DNA of 64,000 nt from Janthinobacterium aquaticum (GTDB lineage Bacteria; Pseudomonadota; Gammaproteobacteria; Burkholderiales; Burkholderiaceae_D), in contig NZ_WFLK01000016.1 in NCBI RefSeq assembly GCF_009208565.1, positions 117,009-181,008 of the forward strand. Direction: 5' to 3'. This document shows positions 37,393 to 46,104 of the stretch, piece by piece; positions within the stretch are counted from its first letter, which is position 1, and the number at the start of each line of letters is the position of its first letter. The position numbers and the translations under genes were made by a program. The notes below the pieces were generated by a model. It saw only the letters and a program-made list of their open reading frames with translations, had not been told where the DNA came from and did not search any database.

Positions 37393-37968
37393 TTAGCGGT
37401 GTATCACCACCAGCAGCGCCTTGCCCTCGGTTTTGCCCAGATTGCGGATGGTATGTGGCTGGTCGGCCGGATACCTGGCTGTGCCGCCGTTCTTGACCTT
37501 TTTCCTGGCCGTGCCGACTTCCAGTTCCAGGTTGCCGTGGATGACTGTCAGATGCTCGGTGGTGCCCGGGTCATGCGGTTGCGAGGCCAGTTCGCCGCCC
37601 GGCGCCAGCGTGACTTCATACCACTCGTATTTACCGGCCAGTTCCATCGGCCCCAGGATGCGCAGCACGTAGCCGGCATGGTCGCCGGGCAGGGTCGGCG
37701 TTTCATGGGCGTCGGTAATGCGGATGGTTTCCACGGCTTTTTCCGCGCTCGACAGCAGTTCGCCGATCTGCACGCCCAGTGCATTGGCCAGGCGCCAGGT
37801 AATGGCGATGGTGGGGTTGGCCTTTTCGCGCTCGATCTGCGACAGCATGGACTTCGAGACGCCGGCGATGCGCGACAAATCCTCCAGCGTCAGGCCGCGC
37901 GCCAGGCGCAGTCGTTGCAGGGTGGCGCCCACTTCGGGCGGAGAATTGGTCGTAACGCTGGTTTTCAT
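37393..37968 (-). CDS. XRE-cupin transcriptional regulator
   Basis: The 191-residue regulator starts at MKTSVTTNSP. The helix-turn-helix lies at about 14-68 (LQRLRLARGLTLEDLSRIAG, then VSKSMLSQIEREKANPT). A C-terminal cupin has YEWYEVTLAPGGEL, the metal/ligand strand HDPGTTEHLTVIHGNLEL and PADQPHTIRN. Such proteins sense small amino-acid-derived ligands. It is divergent from kbl-tdh with a long near-perfect palindrome in between (38009-38040), so autoregulation and control of threonine breakdown are the likely role. Confidence 0.9.
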   Translation of the reverse strand: MKTSVTTNSPPEVGATLQRLRLARGLTLEDLSRIAGVSKSMLSQIEREKANPTIAITWRLANALGVQIGELLSSAEKAVETIRITDAHETPTLPGDHAGYVLRILGPMELAGKYEWYEVTLAPGGELASQPHDPGTTEHLTVIHGNLELEVGTARKKVKNGGTARYPADQPHTIRNLGKTEGKALLVVIHR

Positions 37969-38008
37969 CGGCAGTTGGCTTGCAAAGTTCAATGGGCTTC
38001 GGTAATAT

Positions 38009-38040
38009 CCATTATATTGAATTTCAGTTCAAAATAATGG
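38009..38040. promoter_or_regulatory. long palindromic operator between the XRE-cupin gene and kbl
   Basis: Left arm CCATTATATTGAA (38009-38021), six-base centre TTTCAG, right arm TTCAAAATAATGG (38028-38040). The 13-base arms match at all but one position. It is in an AT-rich patch 41 bases before the regulator start and 140 bases before kbl. Its length and symmetry suit a dimeric XRE-family repressor. Confidence 0.75.
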
Positions 38041-38179
38041 ATCAAGAGGGCGATCCTGGAAACGTGTAGACTTCCAGGCACAGCTTCACGGTACAGCATA
38101 CCTTGCGAACCGGTCAAGCCACGGCAGCCCTCCCACCAGTACATATTCGGCACACAGTCAAACAAGGATCAGGAACATC

Positions 38180-39400
38180 ATGAGCAAGCAAGCGAAGAAC
38201 ACCTTTTTCAGCGGTCTGCAACAGAACCTCGATCAACTGCGCCAGCAGGGCCTGTACAAGCCCGAGCGCGTGATTGCCTCGCGCCAGGGCGCTGAAGTGG
38301 TGTGCGACGATGGCCGCACCCTGATCAATATGTGTGCCAATAACTACCTGGGCCTGTCGGGCGACATGCAAACCCAAGAAGCGTCGATTGCCGCGACCGA
38401 AAAATACGGCTATGGCCTGTCGTCGGTACGCTTTATCTGCGGCACGCAAACCGTGCACAAGGAACTCGAGCAAGCCATTTCAAGTTTTCTCGGCACCGAA
38501 GACACGATTTTGTACGCGGCTGCCTTTGACGCCAACGGCGGTGTGTTCGAGCCGCTGTTCGACGAAAACGACGCGATTATCTCGGATGCGCTGAACCACG
38601 CTTCGATCATCGACGGCATCCGCCTGTGCAAGGCCGGCCGCTACCGCTACCTGCATAACGACATGGCCGACCTGGAAGTGCAGCTGCAGGCCGCCGCCGC
38701 CGCCGGCAAGCGCCACAAGGTGATCGTTACCGACGGCGTGTTCTCGATGGACGGCACGATTGCGCAGCTCGACAAGATCTGCGACCTGGCCGACCAATAC
38801 GGCGCGCTGGTGATGATCGACGAGTGCCACGCCTCGGGCTTTATGGGCGCGTCCGGTCGCGGCACGCACGAGCACCACAATGTGATGGGCCGCATCGACA
38901 TTATTACCGGCACGCTGGGCAAGGCGTTGGGTGGCGCAATGGGCGGCTTTACTTCGGCGCGCAAGGAAGTGATCGACACGCTGCGCCAGAAGTCGCGTCC
39001 TTACCTGTTCTCCAACACGCTGGCGCCCTCGATTGCCGGCGCTTCACTGTCGGTACTCGAACGCCTGGCCAAGTCGACCGAACTGCGCGACCGCCTGCAT
39101 GAAAACACGGCGTTTTTCCGCAGCGAGATCGAGCGCATCGGCTTTACCATCAAGCCGGGCACGCACCCGGTGGTGCCGGTGATGCTGTTTGACGCACCGG
39201 TAGCGCAAAAGTTTGCCGCCCGCCTGTATGAGCTGGGCGTGCTGGTGACCGGCTTCTTCTACCCGGTGGTGCCGATGGGCCAGGCGCGCGTGCGCGTGCA
39301 GCTCTCCGCTGCGCATAGCCGCGAGCAGCTGGTCACGGTGCTGGCCGCATTCGATCAGGCGGGCAAGGAACTGGGTCTGCTCAAGACCACCACCAATTAA
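38180..39400 (+). CDS. kbl: glycine C-acetyltransferase (2-amino-3-ketobutyrate CoA ligase)
   Basis: This 406-residue PLP enzyme splits 2-amino-3-oxobutyrate with CoA into glycine and acetyl-CoA, the second step of threonine catabolism. Family marks are NMCANNYLGLSG, YGYGLSSVRFICGT, the PLP-stacking region DALNHASIIDGIRL, DECHASGFMGASGRG, and the Schiff-base Lys248 in TGTLGKALGGAMGG. Length is standard. It is followed 22 bases later by tdh and so forms a kbl-tdh operon, probably under the divergent XRE-cupin regulator. Confidence 0.96.
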   Translation: MSKQAKNTFFSGLQQNLDQLRQQGLYKPERVIASRQGAEVVCDDGRTLINMCANNYLGLSGDMQTQEASIAATEKYGYGLSSVRFICGTQTVHKELEQAISSFLGTEDTILYAAAFDANGGVFEPLFDENDAIISDALNHASIIDGIRLCKAGRYRYLHNDMADLEVQLQAAAAAGKRHKVIVTDGVFSMDGTIAQLDKICDLADQYGALVMIDECHASGFMGASGRGTHEHHNVMGRIDIITGTLGKALGGAMGGFTSARKEVIDTLRQKSRPYLFSNTLAPSIAGASLSVLERLAKSTELRDRLHENTAFFRSEIERIGFTIKPGTHPVVPVMLFDAPVAQKFAARLYELGVLVTGFFYPVVPMGQARVRVQLSAAHSREQLVTVLAAFDQAGKELGLLKTTTN

Positions 39401-39422
39401 TAAGAACAAACAGGAACTCAAG

Positions 39423-40403
39423 ATGGAACGTATTTTAGTCATTGGCGCAAACGGCCAGATCGGCAGCGAACTGGTTGGTGCACTGGCCCTGCAGCATGGC
39501 GCGGACAATGTGATTGCCAGCGATATCAGCACCACCAATCTGTACCAGGCCAAGCGCTATACGCAGTTGAATGTGCTGGACAAGGAAGCGCTGTCGGCGC
39601 TGATTGCCAGCGAAGACATCACCCAGGTGTACCAGTTGGCCGCGATGCTGTCGGCCACCGGTGAAGCGGCGCCACTGAAGGCCTGGAGCCTCAACATGGA
39701 CGGCCTGCTCAATATCCTGGAACTGGCGCGCGAGCGCGGCGAGGCAGGCAAGCCGCTGCGCATCTTCTGGCCGTCGTCAATTGCCGCTTTCGGCCCGAAT
39801 ACGCCGCAGGTCAATACGCCGCAGATGACGGTGATGGATCCGACCTCGATGTACGGCATCAGCAAACTGGCTGGCGAGCGCCTGTGCGAATACTACTTCA
39901 ACAAGTATGGCGTCGATGTCCGCAGTATCCGCTACCCCGGCATTATCAGCTACAAGTCGCCACCGGGCGGCGGCACCACCGATTACGCGATTGCGATCTT
40001 CCACGCAGCCCTGCGCGGCGAGCGCTACGACTGCTTCCTCGGCGCGCACACCACGCTGCCGATGATCTATATGCCCGACGCGATCCGCGCCACCATCGAA
40101 CTGATGGATGCGCCGGCTGAACAGATCGCCATCCGTTCGTCCTACAACGTGGCCGGCGTGTCGTTCAACCCCGAGCAGCTGGCGCAAGCCATCGTGCAAA
40201 AACTGCCGGACTTCAAAATCGCCTATACGCCCGACAGCCGCCAGGCGATTGCCGACAGCTGGCCGCAAAGCCTCGACGACAGCCGCGCCACGGCCGACTG
40301 GGGCTGGAAAGCAGCGATTGGCGTCGAGCAGATGGTGGCCGACATGCTGGCCAACGTCAACGTCAACGTCGGCCAGCCAGAAGAAATCGCTTCGGCAGCG
40401 TAG
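39423..40403 (+). CDS. L-threonine 3-dehydrogenase, epimerase/SDR type
   Basis: The 326-residue extended-SDR enzyme has an N-terminal NAD site (ILVIGANGQIGSELVGAL), the catalytic Tyr-x-x-x-Lys in SMYGISKLAGERLCEYY, and the RYPGIISYKSPPGGGTTDYA motif seen in the short-chain threonine dehydrogenases of the FlaTDH type. It is not the zinc alcohol-dehydrogenase type of E. coli Tdh. It oxidises L-threonine to 2-amino-3-oxobutyrate, the substrate of the upstream kbl product. REP DNA follows eight bases after the stop. Confidence 0.93.
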   Translation: MERILVIGANGQIGSELVGALALQHGADNVIASDISTTNLYQAKRYTQLNVLDKEALSALIASEDITQVYQLAAMLSATGEAAPLKAWSLNMDGLLNILELARERGEAGKPLRIFWPSSIAAFGPNTPQVNTPQMTVMDPTSMYGISKLAGERLCEYYFNKYGVDVRSIRYPGIISYKSPPGGGTTDYAIAIFHAALRGERYDCFLGAHTTLPMIYMPDAIRATIELMDAPAEQIAIRSSYNVAGVSFNPEQLAQAIVQKLPDFKIAYTPDSRQAIADSWPQSLDDSRATADWGWKAAIGVEQMVADMLANVNVNVGQPEEIASAA

Positions 40404-40411
40404 GTCGCGTA

Positions 40412-40445
40412 GGTCGGATTAGGCCCCAAGGGGGCCGTAATCCGA
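40412..40445. repeat. REP-like palindrome after tdh
   Basis: GTCGGATTA and TAATCCGAC-type arms enclose GGCCCC/GGGGCC inner arms and a short AAG loop, making a stable hairpin immediately downstream of the kbl-tdh operon. It could terminate or stabilise the transcript. Confidence 0.8.
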
Positions 40446-40531
40446 CAACATTGTTGGCGTAACAAGTGTTGGCATGACCAGTAATCCAACAACAGCAAAA
40501 AAAACAAAACACCAAAATAAAGAGACACCGC

Positions 40532-41926
40532 ATGGATATGAGCGTATTTGACCTGTTCAAGATCGGCATCGGGCCGTCGAGTTCCCACACCGTGGGGCCG
40601 ATGGTGGCGGCGCGCCGCTTCCTGCTTGAAGCCGGTCCGCTCGACCAGGTGGTGGGTGTCGATGCGGCGCTGTATGGCTCGCTGGCGCTGACCGGTGTCG
40701 GCCACGCCACCGACAAGGCGGTGATCCTGGGTCTGATGGGCCAGACGCCGCAGGACGTGCCGCCCGACGAAGTCGATGCCATGCTCGCTGCCGCCGAAGC
40801 GGCCGGTGAGCTGGCGCTGCTGGGCGCGCACAAGGTGCCGTTCAAAGCCGCCATCAACCTGTTGTGGCACAAGAGCGAATCGCTGCCCGAACACCCGAAC
40901 GGCATGCGCTTTACCCTGCGCCTGGCCGATGGCACGCGCATCGACAAGGTGTACTACTCGATCGGCGGCGGTTTTATCCGCGAAGCAGGCGAGGCCGCCA
41001 TCCCCACCCAGCCGGCAGACGCGGCGCCGGTGGCGTTCCCGTTCGATACCATGGAGCAGCTGCTGGCCCATGGCCGCGCCAGCGGTCTGTCGATCCCCGA
41101 AATGCTGCGCGCCAACGAACATGTGCGCCGCAGTGAAGCGCAACTGAACGAGGGGCTGGACCGTATCTGGCACGTGATGCGCGACTGCATCGCCCATGGC
41201 CTGGACACCACCGGCAACCTGCCGGGCGGGCTGAATGTGAAGCGCCGCGCCGCCAAATTGTGGCGCCAGGCGCAGGATGCCAAGGCATCCCCAAGCCGCG
41301 CCAACGATCTGCCGCACGACGCAGTACACTTGGTCAGTCTGTATGCGATGGCCGTCAACGAGGAAAACGCGGCCGGCGGGCGCGTGGTGACAGCGCCGAC
41401 CAATGGCGCGGCCGGCATTATTCCCGCCGTGCTGCGCTACTACGCGCACGACTGCCATCCAAGCGACCCGGTTGGCGGCGTGCGCCGCTTCCTGCTGACG
41501 GCGGCGGCCATCGGCATGCTGTGCAAGCGCAATGCCTCGATCTCGGGCGCCGAAGTGGGCTGTCAGGGCGAAGTCGGCGTGGCCTGCGCCATGGCCGCAG
41601 CCGGCCTGGTGGCGGCGCTGGGCGGCAGCAACGAGCAGATTGAAAACGCCGCTGAAATCGGCATCGAGCACCACCTGGGCATGACCTGCGACCCGATCGG
41701 CGGCCTGGTGCAGATCCCCTGCATCGAGCGCAACGGCATGGGCGCCGTCAAGGCCATTACCGCCGCCTCGCTGGCCCTGAACGGCGACGGCACCCACTTC
41801 GTCAGCCTCGACGAAGTAATCGAAACCATGCGCCAGACCGGCGCCGACATGCAGGACAAATACAAGGAAACCTCGCTGGGTGGCCTGGCCGTGCATGTGA
41901 TTACGGTCAATCACGCGGCTTGCTAG
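40532..41926 (+). CDS. sdaA: L-serine ammonia-lyase (serine deaminase)
   Basis: This 464-residue single-chain 4Fe-4S serine dehydratase converts L-serine to pyruvate and ammonia. The N-terminal beta domain starts [21 protein letters not shown], and the SSSHT serine-binding loop is intact. The alpha domain includes [19 protein letters not shown], the cluster cysteines in [18 protein letters not shown] (two Cys) and [14 protein letters not shown] (a third plus the tail cysteine of the family), and a C-terminal Cys. It follows kbl-tdh in the same direction, so threonine to glycine and serine to pyruvate routes are clustered. Confidence 0.95.
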   Translation: MDMSVFDLFKIGIGPSSSHTVGPMVAARRFLLEAGPLDQVVGVDAALYGSLALTGVGHATDKAVILGLMGQTPQDVPPDEVDAMLAAAEAAGELALLGAHKVPFKAAINLLWHKSESLPEHPNGMRFTLRLADGTRIDKVYYSIGGGFIREAGEAAIPTQPADAAPVAFPFDTMEQLLAHGRASGLSIPEMLRANEHVRRSEAQLNEGLDRIWHVMRDCIAHGLDTTGNLPGGLNVKRRAAKLWRQAQDAKASPSRANDLPHDAVHLVSLYAMAVNEENAAGGRVVTAPTNGAAGIIPAVLRYYAHDCHPSDPVGGVRRFLLTAAAIGMLCKRNASISGAEVGCQGEVGVACAMAAAGLVAALGGSNEQIENAAEIGIEHHLGMTCDPIGGLVQIPCIERNGMGAVKAITAASLALNGDGTHFVSLDEVIETMRQTGADMQDKYKETSLGGLAVHVITVNHAAC

Positions 41927-41947
41927 AAAAAACCGTCAGGTCGGTAG

Positions 41948-42036
41948 GTCGGATTAGCGCGCAAGCGCGTAATCCGACAACACCGCAAGCGCTAACAATG
42001 TTGTCGGATTACGGCCTCTCCGAGGCCTAATCCGAC
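41948..42036. repeat. pair of REP-like palindromes
   Basis: Two units of the GTCGGATTA...TAATCCGAC family at 41948-41978 and 42003-42036, in tail-to-tail array with about 24 bases between. The inner arms differ (GCGCGC...GCGCG versus GGCCTC...GAGGCC), so stems have been kept by compensating changes. They lie between the convergent sdaA and AAA-ATPase genes. Confidence 0.85.
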
Positions 42037-42052
42037 CTACGGTCTCGGTTAA

Positions 42053-42793
42053 TCACTCCTCCTCGAACAACTGCTCCAGCCGCCTCGGATAGTGATCGAG
42101 AAAGTCGCGCGTGACGGCGTAGTGTTCGGTGTCTTCATACGCCACCTCATGGATGCCGCCGCCGGTAAAGCTCAGGATGCGCGCGTTGGGGTAGGCCAGC
42201 AAAATGGGCGAGTGGGTGGCGATAATCAGTTGCGAGTCGTCCTGCACCAGCTGGTGGATGACCGACAGGGCCGCCAGCTGCCGGCTTGGCGACAGCGCCG
42301 CCTCCGGCTCGTCCAGCAGATACAGACCCTTGCCGCGCAGCTTGTTGACCAGCGTGGCCATGAATGCTTCGCCATGCGACTGGGCGTGCAGCGATTTGCC
42401 GCCGTAGCCACCGAGGAACTCCGGCATGTCGTCCATATAGGTAGCAACATTGAAAAAACTCTCCGCACGCAGAAAGTAGCTGTCGGCTGGCTTCTTGTAG
42501 CTCTTGCTCAGCCGCAAATGCGCATGCAGCCCCGACTCCTGGTCCGACACGGCGCCGATGCGCACATTGCGCGTGCCGCCGTCCTTGCCAAAACCGAGCG
42601 CCACGGCCAGCGCTTCGAGCATGGTTGACTTGCCGCTGCCGTTTTCGCCGACGAAAAACGTCACGTCGCGATGAAAATCGATCTGCCGGAAGTCGCGGAT
42701 GGCCGGTATCGTGAAAGGGTAGTGATCGAGGTCGACCACGGTGTCGGGCCGCAGCGCGGCGCTTTGCAGATAGGGCTTTTTGTTAAGCGGCAT
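42053..42793 (-). CDS. AAA-family ATPase (ABC/SMC-like, AAA_21 type)
   Basis: The 246-residue protein starts at MPLNKKPYLQ (42793). Walker A is FVGENGSGKST at about 48-58, Walker B LYLLDEPEAALS, followed by the H-loop region LIIATHSPILLAYP. The signature region is short and there is no transmembrane or nuclease domain, so it is a stand-alone head domain like those annotated as AAA_21/AAA_23. These often act in DNA repair or defence, but here there is no partner gene. The upstream in-frame extension is rejected because it lacks similarity and ribosome site. Confidence 0.87.
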   Translation of the reverse strand: MPLNKKPYLQSAALRPDTVVDLDHYPFTIPAIRDFRQIDFHRDVTFFVGENGSGKSTMLEALAVALGFGKDGGTRNVRIGAVSDQESGLHAHLRLSKSYKKPADSYFLRAESFFNVATYMDDMPEFLGGYGGKSLHAQSHGEAFMATLVNKLRGKGLYLLDEPEAALSPSRQLAALSVIHQLVQDDSQLIIATHSPILLAYPNARILSFTGGGIHEVAYEDTEHYAVTRDFLDHYPRRLEQLFEEE

Positions 42794-43010
42794 GGCGGCT
42801 TTCCGTCGGTGCCCGCAAAGCCGGGCGTGCAGGTTGAAGGACAGGGCAATGCAGGCAAGTGTGGCGTAAATCGCATGCCGGCGCCAGCCCCGGGCGCCGG
42901 TTTCTTGACCTGTGCGCCGCGCGCAATGGCCTGGAACGCCGGCTGGCACTATAATATCCGCTCGTTTGCCATTCATTTCAATCGCTCTGCGCTCAACTGG
43001 ACTCCAATTC

Positions 43011-44501
43011 ATGCACTACGTGTCTACTCGCGCTGCACAAGCGCCTTCGCAATCGCAACAATCGCAACAATTTTCCGACATTCTGCTGGGTGGCCTGGCC
43101 CCGGATGGCGGTTTGTATCTCCCTGAACACTACCCGCAAGTCACTGGTGCCGAGCTCAACGCCTGGCGCACATTGTCGTATGCCGACCTGGCCTACGAAA
43201 TCCTGAAGAAGTTCGCCACCGATATCCCGGACGCGGACCTGAAGGCACTGACCGCGAAAACCTATACCAAGGCTGTCTACAAGAACGCGCGCGCTGGCGA
43301 AAACGCCGCCGACATCACGCCGCTGCGCGTGCTGGAAGAAAAACAAGTGGCCGGTGGCCAGACCAAACTGATCCTGCAGGCGCTGTCGAACGGCCCCACG
43401 CTGGCCTTCAAGGACATGGCCATGCAACTGCTGGGCAATCTGTTCGAATACGCGCTGGCCGAGAAAAACGCCGAACTCAATATTTTCGGCGCTACCTCCG
43501 GCGACACCGGCAGCGCCGCTGAATACGCGATGCGGGGCAAAAAGGGCATCCGCGTCTTCATGCTCTCGCCGCACAAGAAAATGAGCGCCTTCCAGAGCGC
43601 GCAGATGTTCAGCCTGCAGGACCCGAACATTTTCAATATCGCCGTCGAAGGCGTGTTTGACGACTGCCAGGATATGGTCAAGGCGGTCTCGAACGACCTG
43701 CCGTTCAAGGCCAAACAGAAGATCGGCACCGTCAATTCGATCAACTGGGCGCGCGTGGTGGCGCAGGTGGTGTACTACTTCCGCGGCTATCTGGCAGCGA
43801 CCACCAGCAATGACCAGAAGGTGTCGTTTACGGTGCCGTCGGGTAACTTCGGCAATATCTGCGCCGGTCATATCGCGCGCATGATGGGCCTGCCGATCGC
43901 GAAACTGGTGGCCGCCACCAACGAGAACGATGTGCTGGACGAATTTTTCCGCACCGGCGTGTACCGCGTGCGCAAGTCCAGCGAGACCTATCACACCAGC
44001 AGCCCGTCGATGGATATCTCGAAGGCGTCGAACTTCGAGCGTTTCGTGTACGACCTGGTCGGGCGCGACAGCGCACGCGTCAAAGCGCTGTTCGACAAAG
44101 TGGAAACCCAGGGCGGCTTCGACCTGTCCGGCAAACCGGGCAGCGACGGCGACGAATTCAAGCTCGTCGCGCAGTATGGCTTCAAGTCCGGCAAGTCGAC
44201 CCATCAGGACCGCCTCGACACCATCCGCGATGTGGCTGACGACTACGAGATCACCATCGACACCCATACCGCCGACGGCATCAAGGTCGCCCGCGAACAC
44301 CTGGAAGCGAACGTGCCGATGATCGTGCTGGAAACGGCGCTGGCAGCCAAGTTCAACGAAACCATACTCGAAGCGCTGGGCGTCGATGCCGAGCGCCCAA
44401 GCGGTTTCGAAGCCATCGAGGAACTGCCGCAGAAATTTGTGGTGATGGATACGGACGTAGCCAAAATGAAGGCGTATATCGCCGCCAATACGGGACTGTG
44501 A
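43011..44501 (+). CDS. thrC: threonine synthase
   Basis: The 496-residue PLP enzyme makes threonine from O-phosphohomoserine. Landmarks are MHYVSTR at the start, LLGGLAPDGGLYLPEHYP, LSNGPTLAFKDMAMQLLGN with the PLP lysine, FGATSGDTGSAAEYAM, VNSINWARVVAQVVYYF and FTVPSGNFGNICAGHIA. The length fits the long proteobacterial/fungal type. The hom gene usually found upstream in betaproteobacteria is not adjacent. The ATG of moeA overlaps the thrC stop by one base. Confidence 0.95.
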   Translation: MHYVSTRAAQAPSQSQQSQQFSDILLGGLAPDGGLYLPEHYPQVTGAELNAWRTLSYADLAYEILKKFATDIPDADLKALTAKTYTKAVYKNARAGENAADITPLRVLEEKQVAGGQTKLILQALSNGPTLAFKDMAMQLLGNLFEYALAEKNAELNIFGATSGDTGSAAEYAMRGKKGIRVFMLSPHKKMSAFQSAQMFSLQDPNIFNIAVEGVFDDCQDMVKAVSNDLPFKAKQKIGTVNSINWARVVAQVVYYFRGYLAATTSNDQKVSFTVPSGNFGNICAGHIARMMGLPIAKLVAATNENDVLDEFFRTGVYRVRKSSETYHTSSPSMDISKASNFERFVYDLVGRDSARVKALFDKVETQGGFDLSGKPGSDGDEFKLVAQYGFKSGKSTHQDRLDTIRDVADDYEITIDTHTADGIKVAREHLEANVPMIVLETALAAKFNETILEALGVDAERPSGFEAIEELPQKFVVMDTDVAKMKAYIAANTGL

Positions 44502-45718
44502 TGACAGAGCCCGTACGCAAACCGATGCTGTCGGTGGCCGAGGCGCTGGCTTTCATGGCTGCCGCTGCGCGGCCGGTGACCGAAGTTGACCAGGTCGACA
44601 CCATGGACGCCAATGGCCGCGTGCTGGCTGCTGCCCAAACGTCCACGCTCAATGTGCCCGAGCGTGACAACACGCAGATGGATGGCTACGCCGTGCGCGC
44701 TGTCGATTGCGCCAGCGGTTCGGCCAACCTGCCGGTGTCGCAGCGCATCGCGGCCGGCCATATCGGCCAGCCTTTGCAGCCAGGAACTGCCGCGCGCATC
44801 TTTACCGGCGCACTGATCCCTGACGGCGCCGACGCGGTGGTGATGCAGGAGCAGTGCACGCTGGCCGATGGCGTGGTCACCATCAACCATACGCCGCAGC
44901 CGGGCGAGTGGGTACGCAGGCAGGGCGAGGATATCCGCGCCGGCGGCCAGATATTGGAAGCGGGCCGGCGCCTGCGCAGCCAGGAGATGGGCCTGGCCGC
45001 GTCGGTCGGCCTGGCCAGCCTGCCGGTGCTGCGCAAGCTGCGCGTGGCGGTGTTCTTTACCGGTGACGAGCTGGCCATGCCCGGCCAGCCGCTGGCGCCG
45101 GGCGCCGTCTACAACTCGAACCGCTTTACGCTGCGCGGCTTGCTGGAAAATCTCGGCTGCGAGATTACCGACCTCGGTATCGTGCCCGACTCGCTGGAAG
45201 CGACCCGCAGCGTGCTGCGCCGCGCCGCCGAAGGCAATGATCTGATTATCACCTCGGGCGGCGTATCGGTGGGCGAGGAAGACCATATCAAGCCGGCGGT
45301 GGAAGCCGAAGGGCGCCTGAACATGTGGCAGATCGCCGTCAAGCCGGGTAAACCGCTGGCCTTTGGCGAAGTGGGGCAGGCGTTTTTTGTCGGCCTGCCC
45401 GGCAATCCGGTATCGAGCTTTGTCACCTTTTTGCTGTTCGTACGCCCGTTTATCCTGCGCCTGCAGGGTGTGTCAGGCAACCTGGCGCCGCGCAGCTACC
45501 GGCTGCCGGCAGCGTTCGAGCGCAGCAAGGCCGACAGGCGCAACGAATTCCTGCGCGCGCGCATCACCGACGACGGCGAGCTTGAACTGTTTGCCAACCA
45601 GAGCTCGGGCGTGCTGACCTCGACCGTCTGGGGCGACGGCCTGATCGACTGCCCGCCGGGCCTGTCGATCACGCGTGGCGACATGCTGTGCTTTATCCCG
45701 TTCAACGAATTGCTGTAA
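44501..45718 (+). CDS. moeA: molybdopterin molybdotransferase
   Basis: The 405-residue enzyme inserts molybdate into adenylated molybdopterin to form molybdenum cofactor. MoeA marks are VPERDNTQMDGYAVRA, RIFTGALIPDGADAVVMQE, the MPT-binding PVLRKLRVAVFFTGDEL, and TSGGVSVGEEDH with a FVGLPGNPVSSFV motif. The ATG at 44501 shares a base with the thrC stop. moaD follows after an 11-base gap; thrC-moeA-moaD is a common betaproteobacterial order, which suggests one transcript. Confidence 0.95.
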   Translation: MTEPVRKPMLSVAEALAFMAAAARPVTEVDQVDTMDANGRVLAAAQTSTLNVPERDNTQMDGYAVRAVDCASGSANLPVSQRIAAGHIGQPLQPGTAARIFTGALIPDGADAVVMQEQCTLADGVVTINHTPQPGEWVRRQGEDIRAGGQILEAGRRLRSQEMGLAASVGLASLPVLRKLRVAVFFTGDELAMPGQPLAPGAVYNSNRFTLRGLLENLGCEITDLGIVPDSLEATRSVLRRAAEGNDLIITSGGVSVGEEDHIKPAVEAEGRLNMWQIAVKPGKPLAFGEVGQAFFVGLPGNPVSSFVTFLLFVRPFILRLQGVSGNLAPRSYRLPAAFERSKADRRNEFLRARITDDGELELFANQSSGVLTSTVWGDGLIDCPPGLSITRGDMLCFIPFNELL

Positions 45719-45729
45719 TAAGGAAGCCG

Positions 45730-45987
45730 ATGAAAATCAATCTGCGTTTTTTTGCCAGCGTGCGCGAACTGGTGGGCACCGGGCAGGAAGTGCTGGAGCT
45801 GGAGCAGGCCACCACCACGGTGGGCCAGGTACGCGCGACACTGCTGACGCGCGGCGGCAACTGGGCCGAAGCGCTGGCCGAAGGGCGAGCGCTGCGCATG
45901 GCGCATAACCAGCTGATGTGCGATGCCCAAACAGCTGTTGCCAACGGTGATGAGGTAGCGTTTTTCCCGCCGGTGACGGGCGGTTAA
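45730..45987 (+). CDS. moaD: molybdopterin synthase small subunit
   Basis: This 85-residue ubiquitin-like sulfur carrier starts at MKINLRFFASVRE after an AGGAAG site. The C-terminus ends in the obligatory Gly-Gly (PPVTGG), which is thiocarboxylated by MoeB and donates sulfur to precursor Z in the MoaD-MoaE complex. The family block NGDEVAFFPPVTGG is clear. moaE is expected next but is not present in the window, where a type VI effector gene follows instead. Confidence 0.93.
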   Translation: MKINLRFFASVRELVGTGQEVLELEQATTTVGQVRATLLTRGGNWAEALAEGRALRMAHNQLMCDAQTAVANGDEVAFFPPVTGG

Positions 45988-46104
45988 GTTTGTTGTTCAG
46001 CGTGCGGGCCTGAGGCCTGCGCGCCTGCTTCGTTTGCCATAGCGCAAATTCAAGCCCGGCCTGCCGTTCTACACTGTGTTTCCCTATGGACACATTGGAC
46101 GGAA

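Noticed and set aside
42794..43012. N-terminal extension of the AAA ATPase to 43012
   Set aside because: It would overlap the thrC start, lacks a ribosome site and has no family similarity; MPLNKKP at 42793 fits better.
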